Shown here: in pieces, positions 46,994 to 56,364 of the stretch
How the letters are laid out: every line of letters starts with the position of its first letter
Position numbering within the stretch: position 1 is the stretch's first letter
From: Luteibacter aegosomatis
GTDB taxonomy: Bacteria > Pseudomonadota > Gammaproteobacteria > Xanthomonadales > Rhodanobacteraceae
Assembly (NCBI RefSeq): GCF_023078455.1
Contig: NZ_CP095740.1
Coordinates: 2,282,001-2,346,000 of the forward strand
DNA: 64,000 bases
Reading direction: 5' to 3'
Notes under the pieces: model-generated
What the model saw: the letters and a program-made list of their open reading frames with translations, nothing else
Databases searched by the model: none
What the model was told of the DNA's origin: nothing
Program-made: the position numbers and the translations under genes

Positions 46994-47470
46994 ATGCAGG
47001 TGAATCAAGAGGCTTTGACCGGGCAAGTGGAGGATCACTGGCTCAGCGTTGCCGAGTCGATCGAATCGATTGGTCGCGCCATGAAAGAAGATGAGATATT
47101 TTTTTTGAAGATTGATGGCTTTCGGGATTCTGATGACATTTTTACTGTCAACTTAAGCGCAAGCGGTGCGGCGCAGTCATTATTCGGTGCTGAAAGCGGA
47201 GATGTTGCAGCGACCTTATTAAATCTGCGCCACATATTGACAACTCGTGATCCTTTTGAGGGGGCGCCACCCCTAAATTTGGAGATTGCAGTTCTAGTTA
47301 AGTTGATTTACGAGAAGTACAGGATGAATGGACTCTGTGGACTCTCCATCTTGAAAGAAGGCGGAGTTCTCTCATATGACGTGTTCGCTTCGATTGGTGG
47401 AGGCACGAAGAAGCGTCTTTCTGGTAATTCGCTGCCAGAAGTTCTTGGATATGTAGCGTATGCGAGTTAA
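46994..47470 (+). CDS. Putative immunity protein for the Fic toxin
   Basis: A 158-residue soluble protein from the ATG at 46994 with GAGAGG upstream, 7 bp after the toxin frame. It is acidic at the N-terminus and ends in GGGTKKRLSGNSLPEVLGYV. I do not recognise the family, and it lacks the short inhibitory helix (S/T)xxxE(G/N) of classical Fic antitoxins in an obvious place. The immunity role rests on position and on its shared low GC content with the toxin. Confidence 0.6.
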   Translation: MQVNQEALTGQVEDHWLSVAESIESIGRAMKEDEIFFLKIDGFRDSDDIFTVNLSASGAAQSLFGAESGDVAATLLNLRHILTTRDPFEGAPPLNLEIAVLVKLIYEKYRMNGLCGLSILKEGGVLSYDVFASIGGGTKKRLSGNSLPEVLGYVAYAS

Positions 47471-47735
47471 GCTTTTTCGTCTTCTGCTAGTACTTTAGCC
47501 GCGCGAAGGTCTGAATGGTTGGGTTCCGACTGGTCGGCCGTGAGCTTTTTATTGAGATAGCAATGATGCACTGATCATGTGGCATCATCAATTTGGGACA
47601 CGGCAAAGACCATATGCCACGTGACGACACGAACTTGCACGGGGCGCTGGACAACTGCGTGTAAATCAAGCGTTGTGCCAGCGCAACCGAAAGCTACCGC
47701 TGTTGCTTTGACTTTCGTCACACCGTGGTGTTCCC
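47471..47735. other. Convergent intergenic region
   Basis: 265 bp between the putative immunity gene and the end of the receptor gene. No gene is seen. The part next to the receptor (about 47665-47735) has weak resemblance to 45440-45503, which sits in the same place beside the detached receptor tail, so the duplicated flank may extend beyond the 123-bp core. Confidence 0.45.
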
Positions 47736-47858
47736 CTAGATCTTGTAATTCACCCCGAACATCACCGTCCGCCCGAACGTGTCGTATTCCAGCGGCCGGC
47801 CGACCTTCTCGTTGTTCGGCAACGACGAGATCTGCTCCGTCTTCACCGGCGAGTTGGT
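47736..47858 (-). repeat. Intact-gene copy of the 123-bp direct repeat
   Basis: The 3' end of the receptor gene, repeated in the same orientation at 45504-45626 with two mismatches. The interval between the repeats holds the displaced RHS/Fic/immunity module. Confidence 0.88.
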
Positions 47859-50591
47859 CACGTTGTTCACCTGGAGCAGGATCGACAGCCCGGTCATCGG
47901 GCCGTGCTCGAAGGCATAGCCGAGCTGGAAGTCGGTCTGCTTGTCGGCCAGCACCTTGGTGTAGCCGAGCTGGTCGAACAGGGCTACCGCTTCGCCGGTG
48001 AACGACGAGCGATAGCGCTCGGCCACGCGCACCGACCAGCCGTACTTCTCGTAGTAAAGAGCGAGATTGGCCACCTTGCGCGACAGGCCGGGCAGGGTGG
48101 ACGGACTACCGGGGATGGTCGAGACGGCGCTCACCGGCAAGGTGCTGTTGGTCAGCGAGAAGTTCGCCTGCACGCCGAAGCCGTCGAGGGCGCGGGTCAG
48201 CAGGCCGCCTTCGAAGGCGCCGGAAAGCTCCAGGCCCTGCATGCGGCCGCCGGTGCCGTTCTTGGGCATGGTGAACGAGCCGTAGGGGCTGGTGGGTACC
48301 AGCGTCGGGTTGTCGTTGACGTACTTGGAGAAGTCATAGTCGAGCGTGGTTTCGTTGTAGATGTAGTTCAGCAGGTTCTTGTTGAACACCGCCGCCGCCA
48401 CGTAGCTCGACGTGCCGAAGTATTTCTCCCACGACAGGTCGGTACCCACCGCGATATAGGGCTTGAGCCGCGGATTGCCGCCGCTACCCGACCAGAGCAC
48501 CTGCCCGGCGGCGGGACCCTCCTGTTGGAGGGACACGCCGGCCGAGGTGGCCACTTTTTCGTCGTCGATGCGGCCACGGGCCATCGTCTTGGCGAAGCCG
48601 AAGCGCAGGTACTGCTTCTCGCCGATGGTGGCGGCGAGGTTGAGGCTGGGCAGTACCTTGGTGTACTTCACGCCGTCGGAGATACGGCCCACCAGGGCGT
48701 CGCCGTTGGTCTGCAATGCCTCGGACGACTGGTCGGTGCGCACCACCTGCACGCCCATGTTGCCGCGCAGCGGCACGTCGCCCAGGCTCGTATCGATGTT
48801 GAACTTCACGTAGGCCACCGGCACCTTCTCGCGCACGGTGTAGTTGCGGCTCCAATCCGACTGGCCGTTGCGCTGGGTGAGGTAGTACTGGCTGTACAGC
48901 GATTGCAGCACGTCGTAATTCACGATCGGGCCGATGCCGCCGTAGCTGAGGTCGGTGATGCCGCGCGGTGAACCGATCGGCGCGCCGAAGCCCGGTAGGT
49001 AGGTATCGTCCGTGGAGCCGTTGCCGTTGAGCCAGGCGAAGAACACGTCGGCCTGCTTGGTCTTCTTGCGGTCGGAGTAGTTCACGCCCAGGTTGAAGTC
49101 GCTGAAGATCCAGCCGACCGGATGGCTGACCTCGAAACGCACGGCCTTGATCGTGTCGCGCTGCTTGTCGAATTCCTCGCGGCCGTCGTAGCCGTAGTCG
49201 TTCGGGTCGGTGAACTGGATGACGGACGGATCGGAGAAGTCCGTGCCCGGATAGAAGCGCGGGAACTCGTAATCGCGCCGGGTGAAGAAGTCGGTCGACG
49301 AAGTCGCCTGGCCCGGAAGGCCGGCGAACAGGTAGGCGTCGTGCAGGCGCTTCTTCGCCATCGAGTACGACAGGTCGCCCGTGAGCGACCAGCCGTTGCC
49401 GAAATCGTACTGGTTGTTCCAGCCTGCCGAGAACAGCTTGTCGTGTTCGCGCGTGTAATCGTTCTGGAGGATCGATTTCAGGCCGTCGATGTGGCCGCTG
49501 GTGGCGATGGGGAAGGGCTGGCCGGGCGACACGCCCACATTGGAGAACGAGATGCCGGGGTCATACGAACTGCTCGACCACTGCGCGCCATTGAGATAGG
49601 TCTTCTGGTCGAACGTGGAATAGTAGAGGTCGAGTGTCGAGTGGTAATGATCGTCGGGAGCCCATTCCAGCACGGTCATCAGGCCGTTGCGAAGCTGGTT
49701 CTCGGACTTGGCCCTCAACTGCATGCCCTGTTGGGCAAGCGTATCGTCGGGCATGCCCGGCGTATGCGGTGCGCCCTGGATCTGATCCGCGCCGTTCGGT
49801 CCGTTGTTCACGTTCCACCACCACGCCTGGTACTGCTTCTCCTGCACCGGCGAGTCGAGCTGCGCGAAACCCACCGCCAGGCCAAGCGTGTGGTCGAGGA
49901 ACTGGTCGATGTACGAGAAACTGGCACGATGGCCCGCGTCGCCCACGCCGCTGCCATGGTTGAGGCTGCCGTTCGAGGTCGTTTCGCCACGAAGGTTGGC
50001 GGCGATGGCCGGCTTGGCCAGGTCCAGCGGACGGATCGTGTGCAGGTCGACGGTGCCCGAAAGCCCTTGGCCGATGAGGCTGGCGTCCGGCGTCTTGTAC
50101 ACGGCGGCGCCGCTGATCAGCTCGGACGGATATTGATCGAAATCCACGCCACGGTTTTCGCCGATGGTCGCCTGCTCGCGGCCGTTGAGCGTGGTGCCGG
50201 CGAAGTCGGGCGCGAGGCCGCGGATGGATATCTGGTTGGCGCGACCGTCCACGCGTTGCGTGGCCAGGCCCGACAGGCGTGCCAGGCTTTCCGCGATGCT
50301 GCTGTCGGGGAGCTTGCCGATGTCCTCGGCCGAGATGGCCTCGATGATGTTGTCCGAGTTTTCCTTGGCTTTGAGCGAGTTCTGGATGCTCGCCTGGATG
50401 CCCGTCACCACCACGGCGTCGAGGTTGCTCGCGCTGTCCGGATTGGCCGGCTTCTTCGGCGGGGCGGTTTGCGAAGGGGCGTCCTGCGCATTGAGGGCGG
50501 TAGCCAGGAGCAGGGCCGCGAGGCTCGCGGCGAGCGGACGTAGGCATGGCACGCGCGCGGAAACCTTCCGCGTCGGACGGCATCGATTCAT
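47736..50591 (-). CDS. TonB-dependent outer membrane receptor
   Basis: A 951-residue receptor from the ATG at 50591 (a TTG eight codons upstream is possible). The signal peptide is long (core LAASLAALLLATALNAQ). A plug domain follows (DAVVVTGIQASIQNSLKAKE; ISAEDIGKLPDSSIAESLARLSG; ISIRGLAPDF) and then a 22-strand-type barrel. The plug sequence is typical of the Xanthomonas/Caulobacter family (TIGR01782) often tied to carbohydrate uptake. It ends FGVNYKI rather than in the usual final Phe. Its last 123 bp are duplicated 2.2 kb away. No inner-membrane partner adjoins it, so the substrate is unknown. Confidence 0.9.
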   Translation of the reverse strand: MNRCRPTRKVSARVPCLRPLAASLAALLLATALNAQDAPSQTAPPKKPANPDSASNLDAVVVTGIQASIQNSLKAKENSDNIIEAISAEDIGKLPDSSIAESLARLSGLATQRVDGRANQISIRGLAPDFAGTTLNGREQATIGENRGVDFDQYPSELISGAAVYKTPDASLIGQGLSGTVDLHTIRPLDLAKPAIAANLRGETTSNGSLNHGSGVGDAGHRASFSYIDQFLDHTLGLAVGFAQLDSPVQEKQYQAWWWNVNNGPNGADQIQGAPHTPGMPDDTLAQQGMQLRAKSENQLRNGLMTVLEWAPDDHYHSTLDLYYSTFDQKTYLNGAQWSSSSYDPGISFSNVGVSPGQPFPIATSGHIDGLKSILQNDYTREHDKLFSAGWNNQYDFGNGWSLTGDLSYSMAKKRLHDAYLFAGLPGQATSSTDFFTRRDYEFPRFYPGTDFSDPSVIQFTDPNDYGYDGREEFDKQRDTIKAVRFEVSHPVGWIFSDFNLGVNYSDRKKTKQADVFFAWLNGNGSTDDTYLPGFGAPIGSPRGITDLSYGGIGPIVNYDVLQSLYSQYYLTQRNGQSDWSRNYTVREKVPVAYVKFNIDTSLGDVPLRGNMGVQVVRTDQSSEALQTNGDALVGRISDGVKYTKVLPSLNLAATIGEKQYLRFGFAKTMARGRIDDEKVATSAGVSLQQEGPAAGQVLWSGSGGNPRLKPYIAVGTDLSWEKYFGTSSYVAAAVFNKNLLNYIYNETTLDYDFSKYVNDNPTLVPTSPYGSFTMPKNGTGGRMQGLELSGAFEGGLLTRALDGFGVQANFSLTNSTLPVSAVSTIPGSPSTLPGLSRKVANLALYYEKYGWSVRVAERYRSSFTGEAVALFDQLGYTKVLADKQTDFQLGYAFEHGPMTGLSILLQVNNVTNSPVKTEQISSLPNNEKVGRPLEYDTFGRTVMFGVNYKI

Positions 50592-51255
50592 CAGGTAACC
50601 CCGCAAGTCATTCAATAAGCGATGCCCTCCGCATCGCGCCGTGAGGATGAGTGGAGTGGCGTCGCCGTGTCATCCTGCGTCGCAGCAGATTCATGCGAAC
50701 CGTTGAGACCGGCCGTCGCGATATGCGCATATTCGGCATACCTCTGGGTCCATGCTGCCGTGCAGCAAGGAAAAATTATCGATCCGAGTGCCGTTGACGG
50801 GTCAAATGTCGTGCGGTATACGTTTGTCCGCGCGGCGGCTTTTGACGCCGTTTTCGCGCACGTCGTCGGGCATGCGGGGTATGCCCGACTCCATCAGCAG
50901 CCGCGATCACGGACAGCACATGAGCCGCCCGAAAGCACAAAGCGATATCGCAGGCTGCGCCGGTGCGCGGTTTTCGCTCGTGCACGTGATGGCCGACGGC
51001 ATGCCCATCCTCGCCCGCGCCAAACTGAGCGCGCTGCGCTCGCGCGGCAAGTGCGTCGCCGGCTACTCGCCGCCGCCTTCCTCCCTCTGATCGAACGATA
51101 CAACTGACCGGTACGCCTCCTGGGGCGCGCGCGTGTTCGTCCGGGCTTTGCCCGTACGGCATCCGACGTGCCGTCGTGGCGCCGATCCGGTGGCATGACG
51201 CACGTGGCATTCGCCACGGGCGCTTCGACGACACTTTCGGGGTGGGGAGCAAGAC
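50592..51255. other. Divergent intergenic region (664 bp) between two receptor genes
   Basis: Only short frames without ribosome sites are seen; a 56-codon frame from 50920 is not convincing. It must hold the promoters of both receptors. One good sigma70-like pair lies at 50794-50822. The 430 bp between that and the downstream start would be an unusually long leader, so either it controls an unrecognised transcript or the leader is regulatory. Confidence 0.45.
50794..50822 (+). promoter_or_regulatory. Candidate sigma70 promoter
   Basis: TTGACG at 50794-50799 and TATACG at 50817-50822, with a 17-bp spacer. It points toward the second receptor gene, 430 bp away. Identified by eye only. Confidence 0.3.
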
Positions 51256-54051
51256 GTGGCCAAGCAATACGTATTGACGAAGAGGGCGATGGTGGCGGCC
51301 GTGTGTGCCGCGCTCGGCATGGGCGCGCTGCATGCGCAGACGGCACCGCAGGGCGGCGCGCCGGCGGCGGCACCGGCCGGGAAGGATCAGAAGCCGACGG
51401 CCGACAAGGCCGTGCAGATGAAGGCGCTGAGCGTCGTGGCCAACCGCTACGACGCGACGAACCTGCGCATGGAGTCGACCAACACGGTCGACGTGCTCTC
51501 GGCATCGGACCTTCAGCGCACGGCCGTACACAACGTGGCCGAGGCGCTGGGCCTGATGTCGGGTGTGAACGTCACCACGACGGGTACCGGCTATTTCGGC
51601 GGCATCGACGGTGCCGCGCGCGGCGAGGGCATGTTCGCGTCGGTGCGAGGCCTGCCGTCGGAGTACAACGTCAATCTCATCAACGGTGCCAACGTCGCGC
51701 AAGGCATGCCGTACAGCCGTAGCGTGCAGTTGAGCCTCCTGCCGCCGTCCGGTCTGCAGACCATCGTACTCAACAAGACGTCCACGGCCGAAATGGACGG
51801 CGACGCGATCGGCGGCACCATCGATTTCCGCACCCCGAGCGCCTTCGACTTCAAGAAAGATTTCAGCGGCAGCGTGACGGCCAGCGGCCGCGTGGAAAGC
51901 CGCGCCCGTGACTATGGCGACAGCGGTCTGGGCGGTGGCCTTGCCGCGGAATTGCAGTCGAAGTTCGGCAGCGAGAAGCAGTTCGGCATCTACGCGAGCG
52001 GCTACTACGACTATCGCAATATCGCCAACAGCGAGATCGGGGCCGCCGAAAGCGCGTCCAACGACGGGTCCTGGGCATTCGCGCACGCCAATGCGGACGG
52101 TTCGAACGCGGCCGGCTACGATCCGGCGCGCAACCTGACCAGCATCGGCGCCAATGCCGGCATAGCTTCGGGTTTCGAGCGTCGTTACGGCGGCAACGTG
52201 TCGCTGGACTGGAACGTGGATCCGACGCTGCATGCCTACGCGAAGATGACCTACGCGTACGCGCTCACCGAGCAGAACACCACGTACAACCAGCTGCTGC
52301 CCGCCGACGTCACCTACGTGCCGACCGCCACGCCGGGAGTGTACGCGCCCAACGTCGGACGCATCGCCAACCGCTTCTGGTTCGAGACCAACCCCGAGCG
52401 GGCCGACCTCGCCACCATCCAGTTCGGCGCGGACAAGACCGCCGGCGGCTGGACGATCTCGCCCAACGTGTTCTGGAGCATCGGTCGCAACGATCGTCCC
52501 GAACACGTGGAAATCGACGGCCGCGAAGACAAGTACTCGCAGGACAACTTCGCCTACAACCGGTCCTCCCTGCTGGGCTATGGCGGCAGCCACTTTCCGT
52601 ACCCGCAGCTGACCCCGGACCTGGCCAATTCGGTCAACAATATCGCCGGGATGTGGGCAAACGATTACGGCGAAGTCACGCGCATCCGTTCGGGCCAGAA
52701 GCGCGGCGGCGCCAAGCTCGACCTGCGCTACGACTTCGAGGACGGCGCGCTGCAGTCGATCAAGTTCGGCGTGAAGTACAGCGACAGCTCGCGCCAGTTC
52801 ACCAATCGCGACTGGTCCACCGCGGGCATCAACGACGGCGTGACCACGCTGGGCGACCTGGGTATCTTCGACGGTGGCTATTCGTCGATCTTTCCGGGCA
52901 AGTATCCGTGGTACACGCCGAAGGTGAGCCGCACCGCCGTGGCCAACCTGATCCAGGACCACCTGGTCGATTCGGACCTGGATACCTGCGGCTCGCTGGA
53001 CTTCAACAACCTCAATTGCAACACCATGCGCGGCACCGAAGCGGTGAGCGCCGCCTACGCCATGGCGACCGTGAACACGGGCGACGTCGAGATCATCCCT
53101 GGCGTGCGCTTCGAGCACACGTCGATCCGCAACACGTTCTGGACCACGCCGCACGATGCCGACGGCAACGAGCAGCCGGGCTATTTCGACAACAACCACA
53201 CCGTGTACAACGAGCCTTTGGGAAGCCTGTTCGTGAACTGGCGCCCCACCTCCAACGCGGTCTACCGCTTCGCGGTGTGGCAGAGCTATACGCGGCCGGC
53301 ATTCGTGCAGCTGGGCGGCGGGTCGCAGATCAACGTGTCCGACGGCGTCACCACCATCACCCGCGGCAATCCGAACCTGGATCCGATCAAGGCGACCAAC
53401 GTGGATCTCGGCGCCGAGTGGACGACGAGCCATGGCGGTTTCTTCTCGTTCTCGGGCTTCTACAAGAAGCTCAAGGACTACATCTACGACAGCGGCGGCG
53501 GCCAGGCCAACCCCAATACGCAGGGCGCGGGCACCGTGCTGGTGAAGACGCCGACCAACGGCGGCGACGGTACGCTCCATGGCCTGGAAATGACGGCGCG
53601 GCAGAAGTTCGAGTTCCTGCCGCAACCGTTCGACGGGCTGGGCGTCAGCGTCAACGCCACGCGGCAGAACTCCAGGGTGGACCTCGGCATCCCCGGCTTC
53701 TCGAACGAACGGCTGCAGGCCGCACCGAGGACCATGGCTAACGCCGAGCTGTTCTACGAGAAGTACGGTTTCTCGATCAACCTGAGCTACCACTACACCG
53801 GCTCGTATATTTCCACGTACGACTTCCTCAACCAGGGAGGGCCGTGGGACGACCTGTGGATCCGCCCGATCCGCCGCGTCGACCTGCATGCCGGCTATGC
53901 GATGGCGAACGGCCTGCAGTTCGACCTGCAGATCTCCAACCTCACCAAGAACTACCAATACTGGTCGCACATCGGTCGCAACAGCCTGGTCAACTCCGAC
54001 ATCGTCGATGCCGGCATGACCACGCTGTTCACCGTCAAGTACGCGTTCTGA
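51256..54051 (+). CDS. TonB-dependent outer membrane receptor, first gene of the glycoside operon
   Basis: A 931-residue receptor from a GTG with GGGAG upstream. Signal peptide about 1-27 (AVCAALGMGALHAQ). Plug domain: MKALSVVANRYDATNLRM, VDVLSASDLQRTAVHNVAEALG, FASVRGLPSEYNVNLING. The barrel ends in the canonical phenylalanine (LFTVKYAF). It is followed at 34 bp by a permease, a PfkB kinase and a GH4 enzyme on the same strand, which implies uptake of a glycoside or sugar derivative across the outer membrane. It is only distantly similar to the divergent receptor. Confidence 0.92.
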   Translation: MAKQYVLTKRAMVAAVCAALGMGALHAQTAPQGGAPAAAPAGKDQKPTADKAVQMKALSVVANRYDATNLRMESTNTVDVLSASDLQRTAVHNVAEALGLMSGVNVTTTGTGYFGGIDGAARGEGMFASVRGLPSEYNVNLINGANVAQGMPYSRSVQLSLLPPSGLQTIVLNKTSTAEMDGDAIGGTIDFRTPSAFDFKKDFSGSVTASGRVESRARDYGDSGLGGGLAAELQSKFGSEKQFGIYASGYYDYRNIANSEIGAAESASNDGSWAFAHANADGSNAAGYDPARNLTSIGANAGIASGFERRYGGNVSLDWNVDPTLHAYAKMTYAYALTEQNTTYNQLLPADVTYVPTATPGVYAPNVGRIANRFWFETNPERADLATIQFGADKTAGGWTISPNVFWSIGRNDRPEHVEIDGREDKYSQDNFAYNRSSLLGYGGSHFPYPQLTPDLANSVNNIAGMWANDYGEVTRIRSGQKRGGAKLDLRYDFEDGALQSIKFGVKYSDSSRQFTNRDWSTAGINDGVTTLGDLGIFDGGYSSIFPGKYPWYTPKVSRTAVANLIQDHLVDSDLDTCGSLDFNNLNCNTMRGTEAVSAAYAMATVNTGDVEIIPGVRFEHTSIRNTFWTTPHDADGNEQPGYFDNNHTVYNEPLGSLFVNWRPTSNAVYRFAVWQSYTRPAFVQLGGGSQINVSDGVTTITRGNPNLDPIKATNVDLGAEWTTSHGGFFSFSGFYKKLKDYIYDSGGGQANPNTQGAGTVLVKTPTNGGDGTLHGLEMTARQKFEFLPQPFDGLGVSVNATRQNSRVDLGIPGFSNERLQAAPRTMANAELFYEKYGFSINLSYHYTGSYISTYDFLNQGGPWDDLWIRPIRRVDLHAGYAMANGLQFDLQISNLTKNYQYWSHIGRNSLVNSDIVDAGMTTLFTVKYAF

Positions 54052-54085
54052 CGATGCGGCGTCACGATCGGTACGGAGAACGCGC

Positions 54086-55438
54086 ATGAAGGCCCCCGTG
54101 GACGCCCGTACGGTGCCTCCACGGGCCATCGGTCTATGGGGCGGACTTTCCGCCAACGTGCTCAACATGATCGGCATCGGGCCGTTCGTGACGATTCCGT
54201 TGGCGTTGTCCGCCCTGGCCGGTCCTTCGGTGTTCCTCGGCTGGATCGCGGGGGCGCTTCTGTGCCTGTGCGACGGGATGGTGTGGGCGGAGCTGGGATC
54301 GACCATTCCCGAATCGGGGGGGCCTTACCACTACCTGCGCGAGGCATACGGGCGCGAACGCTTCGGCCGGCTTTTCGGTTTCCTGTACCTCTGGCAGACG
54401 TTGCTGACGGCACCGTTGTCGATCGGTTCGGCGGCGGTCGGTTTCGCGCAGTACGCGGGGTATCTCCTGCCTTCGTTGGGGGAGACGGGCAGGGTGCTGG
54501 TGGCAGCGGGTTTATGCCTGTTCAACACCGCGGTGCTCTATCGCAAGGTCGGCGACATCCAGAAGCTGTCGCTGGGCATCAGCGTCATCGTTGCCGTGGC
54601 GTGCGTCTGGATCGTCGGTAGCGGTATCGCCCATTTCGACCGGGCGATGGCCGCGCACTTCATGCAGGCGCGCAACGACGATGCCCACGGCTTCTGGCTC
54701 GGCCTGGGCGCGGTCGCGCTCATCGCCGTATACGACTACGGCGGCTACAACAACGTATGCATGCTGGGCGGAGAGGTGAAGAATCCACGTCGCACCATCC
54801 CCATGGCCGTGCTGTTGTCGATTCCCCTGGTGGCGGTGCTGTACCTGGGTCTGAACCTGTCCATCCTCGGCGTGCTGCCCTGGGAGAAGGCGGCGTCGTC
54901 GAAGTTCGTGGTGGCCGACTTCATGCAGGCCATCCACGGCGGCACCGGCGGCACGTTGGCGGTGCTGCTGATCCTGCTGGCCAGTTGGGGTTCGGCGCTG
55001 GTGGTGCTGCTGGGGTATTCGCGCGTGCCCTACGCGGCCGCGGCGCAGGGACAGTTCTTCAGGCCGTTCGCGCGGTTGCATCCGCGCGACGGCTTTCCCA
55101 CGGTGTCGCTGGTGTTCGTGGGCGTCACCTCGGCGCTGGCCTGTTTTCTTTCGCTGGAAAGCCTCATCGCCCTCCTGATGGTGGTGCAGATCCTGTTCCA
55201 GTACATCGCCCAGTGTTTCGCGGTGGTGATCCTGCGCCGCCGGCATCCCGGTGCGGATGTGTTCCGCATGCCGCTGTATCCCTTGCCCATCGTGGTGAGC
55301 GTGGTGGGTTGGCTCTACATCGTGGCGACGAGCGGTACGCGCTCGATCGCCGTGGGCGTCGGCGCGGTCGTCGTCGGCACCCTGGTTTTCCTTTGGCAGG
55401 CACGGAGTACCCGATCATGGCCATTCCCGAAAGCATGA
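54086..55438 (+). CDS. APC-superfamily inner-membrane permease
   Basis: A 450-residue protein with about 12 hydrophobic helices. The first bears the APC motif LSANVLNMIGIGPFVTIPL, and GGPYHYLREAYGRERFGRLFGFLYLWQ follows. A conserved GGEVKNPRRTIPMAV segment lies near residue 235. The superfamily mostly carries amino acids and amines. Its place between a TonB-dependent receptor and sugar-processing enzymes suggests the imported compound is an amino-sugar, nucleoside or amino-acid glycoside, but this is inference. The 3' end overlaps the kinase gene by 22 bp. Confidence 0.9.
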   Translation: MKAPVDARTVPPRAIGLWGGLSANVLNMIGIGPFVTIPLALSALAGPSVFLGWIAGALLCLCDGMVWAELGSTIPESGGPYHYLREAYGRERFGRLFGFLYLWQTLLTAPLSIGSAAVGFAQYAGYLLPSLGETGRVLVAAGLCLFNTAVLYRKVGDIQKLSLGISVIVAVACVWIVGSGIAHFDRAMAAHFMQARNDDAHGFWLGLGAVALIAVYDYGGYNNVCMLGGEVKNPRRTIPMAVLLSIPLVAVLYLGLNLSILGVLPWEKAASSKFVVADFMQAIHGGTGGTLAVLLILLASWGSALVVLLGYSRVPYAAAAQGQFFRPFARLHPRDGFPTVSLVFVGVTSALACFLSLESLIALLMVVQILFQYIAQCFAVVILRRRHPGADVFRMPLYPLPIVVSVVGWLYIVATSGTRSIAVGVGAVVVGTLVFLWQARSTRSWPFPKA

Positions 55439-56364
55439 CGTCGTGGGACGTCGCGGTGGTGGGCGAGATCTACGCCGACCATGTCTTCACCGGCTTCGCG
55501 CGCTGGCCCGGACCCGGCGAGGAGGTTCTCGCCGAGCACTACGTGCGCGAACTCGGCGGCGGTTGCGTGAACACCGCCTGCGGTCTTTCCCGGCTCGGGC
55601 GGCGCGTGCGCCTCGTGGGCCTCATCGGCGACGCGGATTTCGACTGGTTCGAAAGCCGCCTGGGCGACTTCGGCGTCGGCATGGGCGGCATCCGCCTCGG
55701 TGCCGAGGCCACGGGCATCACCGTCAGCGTGTCCACGCGCGACGACCGCTCGTTCTTTACGTGGCCGGGCGCCAACAAGGGGCTGGCCGATCTGCTCGAC
55801 GACTCCGCCGTGCTCGCCGACCTGCTTGCGGCGCGGCACGTGCATTTCGCCATGCCCTTGCCGCGGCACATCGCCGCCGAGCTGCTGCCGAAGCTTCGCC
55901 AGGCCGGCCGGACGACATCGCTCGACGTGGGCTATTCGCCCGAGTGGTTGACCGACCCACGCCATCTCGAGACCTGCCGCGAGATCGATTACCTGCTGCC
56001 CAACCGCAAGGAAGCCGCACTGCTCTGCGGAGAGGACGGCCCGGACGCGTATGCCGCGTGGGCCTGGGCCGAAGGCCTTCCGCGCGCGGTGCTCAAGCTC
56101 GGCGCCGAGGGCGCGCTGGTGGTCGACGCCGACGGCGTGAGCCGCATCGCCGCGCCGTGCGTCGACGCCCTGGACACCACCGGCGCAGGCGATGCCTTCG
56201 ACGCCGGTCTCATCGATGCCTTGCTCGACGAGGCGCCGTTCGGTCGTTGCGTGGAGCGCGCCTGCGTATGCGGCGCGCTATGCACGACCGCTGCCGGCGC
56301 CTTGCGGGCGCTACCCGATTCCCTTCAATTGAGGACACTGCGTGAACAGACGTATGGACCGTAA
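55417..56364 (+). CDS. PfkB-family carbohydrate kinase
   Basis: A 315-residue ribokinase-like protein from the ATG at 55417, inside the end of the permease gene; an ATG at 55435 is an alternative. N-terminal VVGEIYADHVF, then the GGGCVNTACGLSRLG substrate-binding Gly pair; the C-terminal PfkB signature DTTGAGDAFDAG carries the catalytic Asp. It phosphorylates a sugar or nucleoside-type alcohol with ATP in the cytosol. It overlaps the GH4 gene by 23 bp. Which sugar is phosphorylated, and whether before or after hydrolysis, is not visible. Confidence 0.92.
   Translation: MAIPESMTSWDVAVVGEIYADHVFTGFARWPGPGEEVLAEHYVRELGGGCVNTACGLSRLGRRVRLVGLIGDADFDWFESRLGDFGVGMGGIRLGAEATGITVSVSTRDDRSFFTWPGANKGLADLLDDSAVLADLLAARHVHFAMPLPRHIAAELLPKLRQAGRTTSLDVGYSPEWLTDPRHLETCREIDYLLPNRKEAALLCGEDGPDAYAAWAWAEGLPRAVLKLGAEGALVVDADGVSRIAAPCVDALDTTGAGDAFDAGLIDALLDEAPFGRCVERACVCGALCTTAAGALRALPDSLQLRTLREQTYGP

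Noticed and set aside
45504..47858. Insertion sequence or integron for the displaced RHS module
   Set aside because: No transposase, integrase or terminal inverted repeats; only direct repeats of a receptor gene end are seen.
50776..54306. 1176-codon minus-strand frame opposite the second receptor
   Set aside because: The receptor on the plus strand is complete; the antisense product has no recognisable domain.
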